Of a stretch of DNA of 39,401 nt, positions 6,305-12,696 are shown piece by piece (position 1 is the first letter of the stretch; every line of letters starts with the position of its first letter). The stretch comes from Oscillospiraceae bacterium. Its GTDB lineage: Bacteria > Bacillota > Clostridia > Oscillospirales > CAG-272. The stretch is from NCBI GenBank assembly GCA_015065215.1, contig SVQT01000016.1, positions 1 to 39,401 of the forward strand. The letters are read 5' to 3'. A program made the translations under genes and the position numbers. The notes beneath the pieces were generated by a model. That model worked only from the letters and a program-made list of their open reading frames with translations. It made no database searches and was not told the DNA's origin.

Positions 6305-8188
6305 ATGCAACATGAAGCAAAAGCGGCCGCTTGCCGCCCCGGTAAACGCGGTTTCACACACCAGCTGCGTCGCGACTTGACGGTTTTTGGCAATTTACGG
6401 GTCCTTTGCCTTGCGGCAATGCTGGCGGCAATGGGCGTGGTATTGGGGTATATTGCCAAATTGCTTTTTGGTACGGGGCCCCTGCGCATCACCTTTGAAA
6501 ATCTGCCGATCATATTCGGCGGTGTCACCTTCGGCCCCTTTATGGGGGCCGCCATCGCGCTGATTTCCGATCTTTGCAGCTGTCTTTTTTCGGGGCAGGG
6601 TCCCAACCCCTTGATTGCGGTTGGCTCCGCTTCTATTGGCTTGCTTTCCGGCTTTTTGGGGAATTACCTTTTCCGCCGCCGCCGCTTTTTTCCTTTGCTT
6701 TTGGTAGAGCTGCTGACCCACCTCGTTGGCTCGGTGACGGTAAAATCACTGGCACTGCATGCAATGGGCTATGCCTGGCCGCTCTTACTCCCCCGTATTC
6801 CGATCTATATCGGCATCGCCTGCTGTGAGGCGGCGCTGCTGCGTGTGCTGTTGCAAAGCCAGCATTTGATACAGTTGCTGGAGAAAGTTCATCCAAGCAA
6901 AAAGGAGCGCTTGACTATGACGTATGACGAGGCGATTGCCTATATCCATTCGGTCAGCTGGAAAGGGAGCCGGCCGGGGCTGACACGAATGACAGAGCTG
7001 CTTGGCAAATTGGGCAACCCGCAGGATAAGCTCCGTTTTATCCATGTGGCGGGTACCAACGGCAAGGGCTCCTTTTGCGCCATGACCGAGTCGATCCTGC
7101 GTGCCGCGGGCTATAAGACCGGACTGTTTGTTTCCCCCTATATCAAGGATTTCAATGAGCGCATCTGCGTTGCCGGTGCCCCCATTGGCAACGAGGACTT
7201 GGCAAGGGCAACCGCGATTGTGCGGCCGGTGGCGGACAGTATGGCGGATGCTCCCACTGAGTTTGAGCTGATCACCGCTATTGGCTTTGTGCATTTTCTC
7301 TCCTGCCAATGTGATATTGTCGTGCTGGAAACCGGCATGGGTGGTAGATTGGATTCGACCAATGTGATCAAAGCGCCGCTTTTTGCTGTCATTACCGGCA
7401 TCGCGATGGATCATATGTCCTTTCTCGGTGATACCGTAGAAAAAATCGCCGCCGAGAAGGCCGGCATCATCAAGCCCGGTGCCCCGGTGCTGTGGGGGGG
7501 CAGAGATGCCGCCGCCCGCCGGGTGATTGCCGATAGGGCCGCTGAAATGGGCTGTACGATGATTGCGACCGAAGATACCCCCCTGACGGTACGGGAAATG
7601 ACGCTTTCCGGTACGGTTGCCGACTATGGCGAGTGGCAGCAGGTGCGTCTGCCGTTGCTTGGCAGCTATCAACCGCGCAACCTTGCCAATGTATTGGCGG
7701 CAGTTCCCTTGATGCGCGGGGCAGGCCTTTCTGTTTCCGACGAGGCGGTGCGCGCGGGGCTTGCCACGGCGCGCTGGCCCGGCCGCTTTGAAAAGCTTTG
7801 TGAGAACCCGCTGATTTTTTCTGACGGTGCCCATAATCCCGAAGGGGTGGAGGCGGCGGTAGAGAGCATCAAGACCTATTTTCCCGGCGAGAAGGTGTTG
7901 CTTCTTTTAGGCGTGATGGCGGATAAGGACTATCGCGGCATGGTAGAGGCGCTGGCTCCTGTTGCCGCCGAGGCGTTCACTCTGACCCCCGATAATCCCC
8001 GTTCGCTTCCCGCCGCTGATTTCGCGAAGGCGTTTGCCGAGGGCGGCGTCCCCGCCACTGCCTTTGACACGGTTGAAGAAGCGGTCCGCACCGCGGTGGC
8101 AAGGGCCAAAGAAACCGGCAAACCGCTGATCTCGCTGGGCTCGCTTTATATGTATTGCGAAGTGACCAACGCCCTTGAAAAGCTCTGA
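6305..8188 (+). CDS. folC: FolT-FolC fusion: ECF folate transporter S component plus folylpolyglutamate synthase
   Basis: This is a single 627-codon frame. Residues about 30-195 form a six-helix ECF substrate-binding (S) subunit of the FolT type (GVVLGYIAKLLFGTGPLRI, LPIIFGGVTFGPFMGA). From Met205 to the end lies a full FolC of 423 residues: ATP-binding loop HVAGTNGKGS (about 248-256), ETGMGGRLDSTN, and DGAHNPEG in the C-terminal domain. FolT would bind folate at the membrane together with the shared ECF energy module (encoded elsewhere). FolC adds glutamates and so traps folate in the cell. Met205 (6917) has its own AAAGGAG, so free FolC may also be made. The fusion is unusual: most FolT proteins stand alone. 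A sequencing error is a minor alternative, but no second stop-proximal gene pattern is seen. Confidence 0.9.
   Translation: MQHEAKAAACRPGKRGFTHQLRRDLTVFGNLRVLCLAAMLAAMGVVLGYIAKLLFGTGPLRITFENLPIIFGGVTFGPFMGAAIALISDLCSCLFSGQGPNPLIAVGSASIGLLSGFLGNYLFRRRRFFPLLLVELLTHLVGSVTVKSLALHAMGYAWPLLLPRIPIYIGIACCEAALLRVLLQSQHLIQLLEKVHPSKKERLTMTYDEAIAYIHSVSWKGSRPGLTRMTELLGKLGNPQDKLRFIHVAGTNGKGSFCAMTESILRAAGYKTGLFVSPYIKDFNERICVAGAPIGNEDLARATAIVRPVADSMADAPTEFELITAIGFVHFLSCQCDIVVLETGMGGRLDSTNVIKAPLFAVITGIAMDHMSFLGDTVEKIAAEKAGIIKPGAPVLWGGRDAAARRVIADRAAEMGCTMIATEDTPLTVREMTLSGTVADYGEWQQVRLPLLGSYQPRNLANVLAAVPLMRGAGLSVSDEAVRAGLATARWPGRFEKLCENPLIFSDGAHNPEGVEAAVESIKTYFPGEKVLLLLGVMADKDYRGMVEALAPVAAEAFTLTPDNPRSLPAADFAKAFAEGGVPATAFDTVEEAVRTAVARAKETGKPLISLGSLYMYCEVTNALEKL
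6901..6919 (+). promoter_or_regulatory. Internal ribosome binding site and start for the FolC domain
   Basis: AAAGGAG (6901-6907) lies nine bases before an in-frame ATG (6917), exactly at the border between FolT and FolC domains. FolC made from here would be 423 residues, the usual family length. Confidence 0.65.
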
Positions 8189-8275
8189 TCCCCATTGGGG
8201 CAATCAAAACCAAATCTTTCCAAGGGGCTGATTCATGAGCGCCGAACAAAGAACACACGAAAAAGCATAAAATGA

Positions 8276-8316
8276 AGCCGCTTTGCCATCAAAAAAGTGA
8301 TGGCAAAGCGGCTTTT
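8276..8316 (+). terminator. Terminator after folT-folC; copy 1 of a recurring hairpin
   Basis: The arms AGCCGCTTTGCCATC and GATGGCAAAGCGGCT enclose the loop AAAAAAGT and are followed by T's. Almost the same element recurs at 36,014 and 38,197. The sequence from 8,189 to 8,275 holds nothing else recognisable. Confidence 0.88.
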
Positions 8317-8358
8317 TAACTATGCGTTTCACGCGTGGTTTTGATTTCGGATCAGCGG

Positions 8359-8390
8359 TTGACGACAAAGCAAAGCCCCCGTGCTATAAT
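8359..8390 (+). promoter_or_regulatory. Promoter for the phage-tail-like pair
   Basis: TATAAT at 8385-8390 is preceded by TG one base upstream (an extended -10). TTGACG at 8359 is 20 bp away, longer than ideal, so the extended -10 is probably the main element. The leader up to 8488 holds a small TGGGAG/CTCCCA hairpin near 8396-8411. Confidence 0.6.
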
Positions 8391-8488
8391 GGCAATGGGA
8401 GGGGGACTCCCAATAGAGCGCCCCGGGCGCGGAAAGGAGAGATGGCCACTGAACGTGTGCCAAAAAACAAGAAAAAGGAGGATTTTTT

Positions 8489-9271
8489 ATGCCACAAATT
8501 GTGTGCAACATTGCGCTGGATGTTGCGGTGAATAACATCGAGCAAATGCTGAGCGCAAAGCAGGGGGATACCCAAAACCGTTTGCTTTGCGTCACATTCA
8601 CCGATTGCGGAAAACCGCTGCCGATCGAAAAGGATGCGGTGGTTTTGCTGAATGTAAAAAGCGGGGAGGCGCGCGCTTCTTTTGAAGGGACAGTCACCAA
8701 GGAGGGGAAGGCACTTTTTGCTATTCCGGATTTTGTGCTTGTTAAGGCCGGCAGTGTGCAATGCGATGTCTCTGCCATCACTCCAAACGGCGGCCGACTG
8801 ACAACCGCCGCCTTTGGTATTTTGGTCGAGCCGGCCATCTGCCCCTCGGGAGAGGTGAGTAACGATGCCGCCGTTTCGGATCTCGCGGCCGATTTCATCG
8901 CCTCACAGCGGCTTTTGACACTGACCCCGCAGCCGCGCGAGACGGGCTATGTGATTGCCCCCGAGATTAATCACAAGTACTGCCTGGATCTGTCTGACAG
9001 CCGCTATGCCCCCGGTGGCGTATGGGCGAATTTCCGGCTGGAGCTGCCTGTGCCCACCAACGCCACAAAGGAGAATTGGATTTTGATCTATTGTCATGCT
9101 CCGATTACCGCCGAGGCGGGTGCTGTTTCGATTGATTTTGGCAGTGATTGCCTGTTTGCGGACGCGAGAGCGCCAATGGTTTCACTTTCTGATTTTGATA
9201 TTGTTTGTACCTATTCACGTGGGGCCGGTTGCTGGCAGGTCGGCGTGGTGCAATATGCTAAACAGGGGTAA
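8489..9271 (+). CDS. Phage baseplate/tail-like protein with BppU-type N-terminal domain
   Basis: The product has 260 residues and a strong AAGGAGG before its ATG. Residues about 1-115 follow the pattern of the BppU N-terminal domain (DUF2479): LDV near the start, AKQGDTQNRLLCVTFTDCGK, a VLLNVKSG strand, and ILVEP at the end. That domain anchors receptor-binding or baseplate proteins in phages of Gram-positive bacteria. The rest (about 140-260) looks like a beta-rich domain (NHKYCLDLSDSRYAPGGVWANFRLELP), perhaps for binding or attachment. The next gene starts five bases after the stop. There are no head, portal or lysis genes nearby, so this is a tail module without a prophage. The family call comes from pattern memory and is moderate. 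Confidence 0.5.
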   Translation: MPQIVCNIALDVAVNNIEQMLSAKQGDTQNRLLCVTFTDCGKPLPIEKDAVVLLNVKSGEARASFEGTVTKEGKALFAIPDFVLVKAGSVQCDVSAITPNGGRLTTAAFGILVEPAICPSGEVSNDAAVSDLAADFIASQRLLTLTPQPRETGYVIAPEINHKYCLDLSDSRYAPGGVWANFRLELPVPTNATKENWILIYCHAPITAEAGAVSIDFGSDCLFADARAPMVSLSDFDIVCTYSRGAGCWQVGVVQYAKQG

Positions 9272-9276
9272 ACGGT

Positions 9277-10482
9277 ATGAGTTTTTCTTTAAAACAGCAT
9301 AGCCTGCTGCGTGAAAGCCGCCGCCCGCTTGCCTATTCGGTATCCTTTCCGGATCCCACTGTGCTCACCGGTGTGAGAGAGGATATGGCGGTAGGCATGG
9401 TGGCCAATGTCGCCATTGGCGACAATGTGATTGTGCGCAACGATTTTGACAGAGTCCCTATTTTCCAGCGGCCGATTTTCAATGCGACCTGGGATGGCGG
9501 AAAGGGGCGTTGGGTGGATTTTGTCGCCCGCGGTGAGCCGGGCTTTACGTATCATCCATCCGACCCTTACCGTGAGGTAATCTATCGCTGTCAGCCCTTT
9601 TGGTATCAGATAGAGCTGCGGGAGGGAACCGGCCCTGCCAGGGTCTCTGTTTCGCCGTACCCCTTGGAGGGGTATACCTTGGCGCCAATGTTCCCCAATG
9701 AGCGGGACTATATCTACCGTCCTGTTTTTGAAATGAGCGTGGGGAAGGACAATTTGCCGCATTCCCGTTCCAACCAGTGGGCGTTTCGCGGCAAAGGCTT
9801 GAGCGAAATTATGCAGTATGTAGCCGCTTATGATCCCCGTGCCAGAGTTGAGAGCGTTTTTGACTGGTTCAGTGACGCGCTGCTGTTGCTGGTGGAGTTT
9901 GCCACATGGGATCTTGCCTCGTATATGAGAGGGAACTTCACGCGCGAGGTCACCACTGGCTTAGGGGTTACTCACACCATTGCAAGCTCGGGATGCCTCC
10001 TGGACGGCGCGCCCATTGTGTGGCGCGGCAAAGAGAACGCTTGGCAAAATGTTTGCTCCTTCCTTTGTGATATTTTAATCCAAAAGCATATCGCCGCGGA
10101 TGGCAGCTATACCACCACCATTTGCCACCTGCCAGATCTGAAATATTTTGACGGCACCATCAATGAGCATTATGTAGAGATCGCCCCTTATTTTTCCAAT
10201 ATTATCAGAGGTCAATTCCCAGTTGGCGGCTTTGATATGAAAAAAGGCGTTTTCTATCCTTCCAGCGGCATTACGGGGGATACGGCCATCAAATCCTATG
10301 CCTATATCCAAAGCCAGCTGGGCGAGGAGTTTCCCATTGTGGTTGGTGTTGGCGGCGGTACCAGTTCGCAAATGCTCCCAGCTGATGTGAACGGTTCGCC
10401 CTTCCATTGGGAGGCTGTGCAAAAAGAGCAGTCCAGAGAGCAAAATTTTGGCGCCAGACTGATTTTGGACGAGGCGCTGTAA
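9277..10482 (+). CDS. Tail-fibre-like protein with C-type-lectin-like C-terminal fold
   Basis: The product has 401 residues. The N-terminal part (about 1-170) is beta-rich and unassigned. From about residue 180 there are features of formylglycine-enzyme/C-type-lectin-like domains used in phage tail tips: GLSEIMQYVAAYDPRARV, then APIVWRGKENAWQNVCSFL (the family pattern is often WRGIENPWGNIWEW). At the very end VGVGGGTSSQ and QNFGARLILDEAL resemble the closing strands and final GFRL/GARL motif of that fold. Such proteins are common targets of diversity-generating retroelements, but no reverse transcriptase or template repeat lies in this window. It is paired tightly with the BppU-like gene upstream. 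The likely role is host or surface recognition. The fold call is moderate. Confidence 0.45.
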   Translation: MSFSLKQHSLLRESRRPLAYSVSFPDPTVLTGVREDMAVGMVANVAIGDNVIVRNDFDRVPIFQRPIFNATWDGGKGRWVDFVARGEPGFTYHPSDPYREVIYRCQPFWYQIELREGTGPARVSVSPYPLEGYTLAPMFPNERDYIYRPVFEMSVGKDNLPHSRSNQWAFRGKGLSEIMQYVAAYDPRARVESVFDWFSDALLLLVEFATWDLASYMRGNFTREVTTGLGVTHTIASSGCLLDGAPIVWRGKENAWQNVCSFLCDILIQKHIAADGSYTTTICHLPDLKYFDGTINEHYVEIAPYFSNIIRGQFPVGGFDMKKGVFYPSSGITGDTAIKSYAYIQSQLGEEFPIVVGVGGGTSSQMLPADVNGSPFHWEAVQKEQSREQNFGARLILDEAL

Positions 10483-10501
10483 AAATACGAAGCGAGGCTG
10501 A

Positions 10502-10527
10502 GCACACCTGCCACGTGGCAGGTGTGC
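10502..10527. repeat. 26-bp perfect palindrome
   Basis: The left arm GCACACCTGCCAC is followed directly by its exact complement with no spacer. There is no T run after it, so it is not a standard terminator. It could form a cruciform or RNA hairpin after the tail-like gene (stop at 10,482). Confidence 0.75.
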
Positions 10528-10530
10528 AGT

Positions 10531-10710
10531 GATATAAATCCCTTGCGGGATTGGCGATATTCCCTTTGAGAGCGATATTTGCCTATGACAAGCGATATGT
10601 GCTGTGGGGCGTAGGGGGGATTTATATCATATCGCAACCGAATGAAATGAGGTTGTATTGCATCGGGGCGCAAGCGAAGATATAGCGCGTTTGCGGAGCA
10701 AACATATAAA
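10531..10710. repeat. Modular palindromic repeat block with GCGATAT units
   Basis: Outer 12-bp arms GATATAAATCCC (10531-10542) and GGGATTTATATC (10617-10628) enclose three GCGATAT units at 10554, 10572 and 10592, spaced 18 and 20 bp. After the outer arm come further short inverted pairs: CAACC/GGTTG, and GTTTGC/GCAAAC at 10689-10703. I recall mosaics of this type as non-coding dispersed repeats in Clostridia; their role is unknown. Confidence 0.65.
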
Positions 10711-10856
10711 GGGCATTTGTGACCACAAACGCAGTGCTTGTTCAAGTAAAGAGGACCGGAGAACGCAAAGGTTGTTATCCTTAACGGAAAAATAACCCGA
10801 AATCGAATAGGACTTGAAAAGGCTACCATTCCAACAATACGATATGAAATTATTTC

Positions 10857-10897
10857 AAAAGGAAGTGGATATGAGCCTTCACAACCACTTCCTTTTT
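10857..10897 (+). terminator. Terminator before the AT-rich cassette
   Basis: The arms AAAAGGAAGTGG and CCACTTCCTTTT with a 16-base loop are followed by TTTTT. The stretch before it (10,711-10,856) has no clear gene; a 49-codon open frame ends at this hairpin but lacks a start. Confidence 0.75.
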
Positions 10898-10930
10898 AGA
10901 AAATGAATCTCGTTTAAATTAGGCCAAAAG

Positions 10931-10959
10931 TTGACTTTTTGTTTTGAAAATGGTATAAT
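10931..10959 (+). promoter_or_regulatory. Distal promoter of the AT-rich cassette
   Basis: TTGACT (10931-10936) and TATAAT (10954-10959) are 17 bp apart. Transcription from here would give a leader of about 200 bases before the first gene at 11,167. Confidence 0.8.
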
Positions 10960-11055
10960 AATTGTGAAAGAAAAGGAAAACTCTCGTTTGTTCGGTGTGA
11001 TTTTCATCAGTTGATAACAAAAACACATAAATTTAAAATATGTCTCTTTAAAGTC

Positions 11056-11084
11056 TTGATTTTTGGGAGAAAATATGTTATAAT
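11056..11084 (+). promoter_or_regulatory. Proximal promoter of the AT-rich cassette
   Basis: TTGATT (11056-11061) and TATAAT (11079-11084) are 17 bp apart. It lies 125 bp after the distal promoter and about 75 bp before the first ATG. Confidence 0.8.
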
Positions 11085-11166
11085 GTCTCATCTGTCGTGC
11101 GAAACAATATGTTACTTTCATCGTATACTAGTGTTGGCTAACAAAATGAAAAGAGGTTATGATTAA

Positions 11167-11382
11167 ATGAGAAAAACAACACAATCCCCCACAAAAGGAT
11201 TGACAATCCAAGAAACAGATAACTACAATGATGTAAATTTGGCTGCCTTGGATGCCCATATTGAACGGTCGCTTACTGGTACTGCGCGCCAAGTATATAC
11301 TTTAATCCAAGTTAATGCTCCGTGCAAAGTAACAGTTACCGAAAAAAGCCAAAAAAAGTTGGCGAAAGTTGTATTAAGCTAA
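11167..11382 (+). CDS. Small protein of unknown function, first gene of the AT-rich cassette
   Basis: The product has 71 residues, is soluble and mixed in charge, with no membrane span and no motif I recognise. AGAGG lies ten bases before the ATG. The middle (DVNLAALDAHIERSLTGTA) is probably helical, while the C-terminal third (CKVTVTEKSQKKLAKVVLS) is basic and strand-like. Two good promoters precede it and the second gene begins four bases after its stop. AT-rich codon use sets it apart from the neighbouring core genes, a sign of recent acquisition. The size and position would suit an antitoxin-like or regulatory partner, but nothing in the sequence proves that. Confidence 0.65.
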   Translation: MRKTTQSPTKGLTIQETDNYNDVNLAALDAHIERSLTGTARQVYTLIQVNAPCKVTVTEKSQKKLAKVVLS

Positions 11383-11386
11383 TAAA

Positions 11387-12124
11387 ATGAGCAATCAGTT
11401 TGTCTTCCTAAGTCCTGTGTCAGTGTACGATGATAAGATTTTTACCCAAAAAAGGGCGACAGAATGGAAGCAACATATTCGAACGGCATATAATGTTATA
11501 TATCGTGGCTTGTTTGACAAGTTGGATAATTCAACAAAAGTTCGTTTTTTTGTGTGCAAATCTTTGGTAGATGAAGTTGTCGTTGATGCCATTATAGGCA
11601 TGCGAAAAATCATTGATAGTAGATATAATTCCATAGAAGATCCGAATTCTTTTAAGATTATTTCTTATTTGACTTATTGGTGGTTGAGGCACAAACCTGT
11701 AAGCATACATTACGGAAAAGACTTTTGCCTTGAGGACATAAAATTGAGCCCTACTCCCGAACTATCTGCAATGTCAGAGGAAAAGCGTGAGGAAGAAAGG
11801 CAAAAGGTCGTTTGGCAATTAAAACATATCAACGAGTTGATTGCGGTACAGATGTCTTTAACCTATATATTCGATTTTGAAAATCGCATATGTGACAATG
11901 CTTCTTGTAAAAGAGTGAAAAGGAAAGAAAAAGACAAATTCTGCTTTGAAACTTTCGATGAAATGCAGGAAGTTATAGTGAAAAAACTAACATATTACTT
12001 TTGTTATCGTACCGTAGCGCCCAAAATAATTGAGCATATTTTAGAAGGTTATACTTTTCATCCTGCTTGGGGATTAACTGGTTCACAATGGGCTAGTGCA
12101 AAAGTTGAAGGTGACGCACCGTGA
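11387..12124 (+). CDS. Unrecognised 245-residue protein, second gene of the AT-rich cassette
   Basis: The protein is predicted soluble and mostly helical. There is almost no ribosome binding site and the ATG lies four bases after the previous stop, so translation is probably coupled. Visible parts are an amphipathic N-terminal half (residues 25-85), an aromatic stretch KIISYLTYWWLRHKP (90-104), a charged helix rich in Glu/Arg/Lys (about 128-145), and a Cys-containing segment CDNASCKRVKRKEKDKFC (Cys169, 174, 186) that could bind a metal but does not match a known zinc-finger pattern. No nuclease, ATPase or HTH motif is evident. It shares the last four bases (GTGA) with the third gene. The cassette position next to phage-like genes makes a defence role thinkable, as inference only. 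Confidence 0.75.
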   Translation: MSNQFVFLSPVSVYDDKIFTQKRATEWKQHIRTAYNVIYRGLFDKLDNSTKVRFFVCKSLVDEVVVDAIIGMRKIIDSRYNSIEDPNSFKIISYLTYWWLRHKPVSIHYGKDFCLEDIKLSPTPELSAMSEEKREEERQKVVWQLKHINELIAVQMSLTYIFDFENRICDNASCKRVKRKEKDKFCFETFDEMQEVIVKKLTYYFCYRTVAPKIIEHILEGYTFHPAWGLTGSQWASAKVEGDAP

Positions 12125-12441
12125 GAGAAAAGAAAAATTTTGAATTGAGTTTTGTTGTAATCTTCTTTATTTTGGCAGGAATTGGATTATTAATCGCCCT
12201 CGCGTCTGCTATATTATTTTTGATTGGAAACGATTGTGCTGGCGCTGTTGGTATAGTATCAACAATTGTGTCTATCGTTTTAAGCGCAATATCAATGGCA
12301 TATACATATATTTCGGGAGTTCAGACTTTAACAACAATTAGAGATTTAAAAAGACAGAATGATGCCTTGGTAGAGGAAATTACCAACGAACGTAGCGAAG
12401 ACAACTACAATGAAATCAGCGAAGAGAATGCTTTTGGGTAA
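12121..12441 (+). CDS. Two-span membrane protein with C-terminal helix, third gene of the AT-rich cassette
   Basis: The product has 106 residues from a GTG start that overlaps the stop of the gene before it by four bases. The basic start MREKKNFE is followed by membrane spans at about 9-34 and 41-65, then a charged helix (about 66-92, TIRDLKRQNDALVEEITNER) suited to coiled-coil contact, and an acidic tail. Two spans plus a cytosolic helix is the general layout of small membrane effectors (for example SLATT-like 2TM proteins), but no specific family can be assigned. Tight coupling with the 245-residue protein suggests that the two work together. A terminator follows the stop within ten bases. 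Confidence 0.7.
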   Translation: MREKKNFELSFVVIFFILAGIGLLIALASAILFLIGNDCAGAVGIVSTIVSIVLSAISMAYTYISGVQTLTTIRDLKRQNDALVEEITNERSEDNYNEISEENAFG

Positions 12442-12447
12442 CACCAT

Positions 12448-12488
12448 AAAAAAGTCATTACGGAAGTGATTCTGTAATGACTTTTTTT
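12448..12488. terminator. Terminator of the AT-rich cassette
   Basis: The arms AAAAAAGTCATTAC and GTAATGACTTTTTT flank a short loop, so it works on both strands and can also stop transcripts from typA. Confidence 0.85.
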
Positions 12489-12506
12489 GTTGAAGCTACA
12501 AGCGAA

Positions 12507-12533
12507 AAGCGGAAGGCAAAACGCCTTCCGCTT
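12507..12533 (-). terminator. Hairpin downstream of typA, possible terminator
   Basis: The arms AAGCGGAAGGC and GCCTTCCGCTT flank a five-base loop. On the minus strand it is followed by TTTTCG, a weak T tail. The 160 bases between it and the typA stop also contain a CTCTGTT/AACAGAG hairpin near 12,551-12,570 and no gene. Confidence 0.5.
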
Positions 12534-12696
12534 ATACACCGACACAAATTCTCTGTTAAGCACAACAGAGCAAAGCTCTCTGTCCTTTTTTCTGTCCGTA
12601 GGCATTATTCAATCTTATGCCGCGCCGCCGCGGGCGCGCCGATTTGTCACAGATATGCCGCGAACGTTTTTTGCCGTGATGCGCTTGCGCCGGCGA

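Noticed and set aside
8276-8316. Insertion sequence end or miniature transposon
   Set aside because: No target-site duplication or transposase is seen around any of the three hairpin copies, and each sits where a terminator is expected.
8442-8531. 29-codon frame overlapping the start of the tail-like gene
   Set aside because: Its GGAG is only about three bases from the ATG, and the frame runs into the real gene in another phase.
9277-10900. Diversity-generating retroelement
   Set aside because: No reverse transcriptase frame and no second copy of the C-terminal coding stretch is seen in the window.
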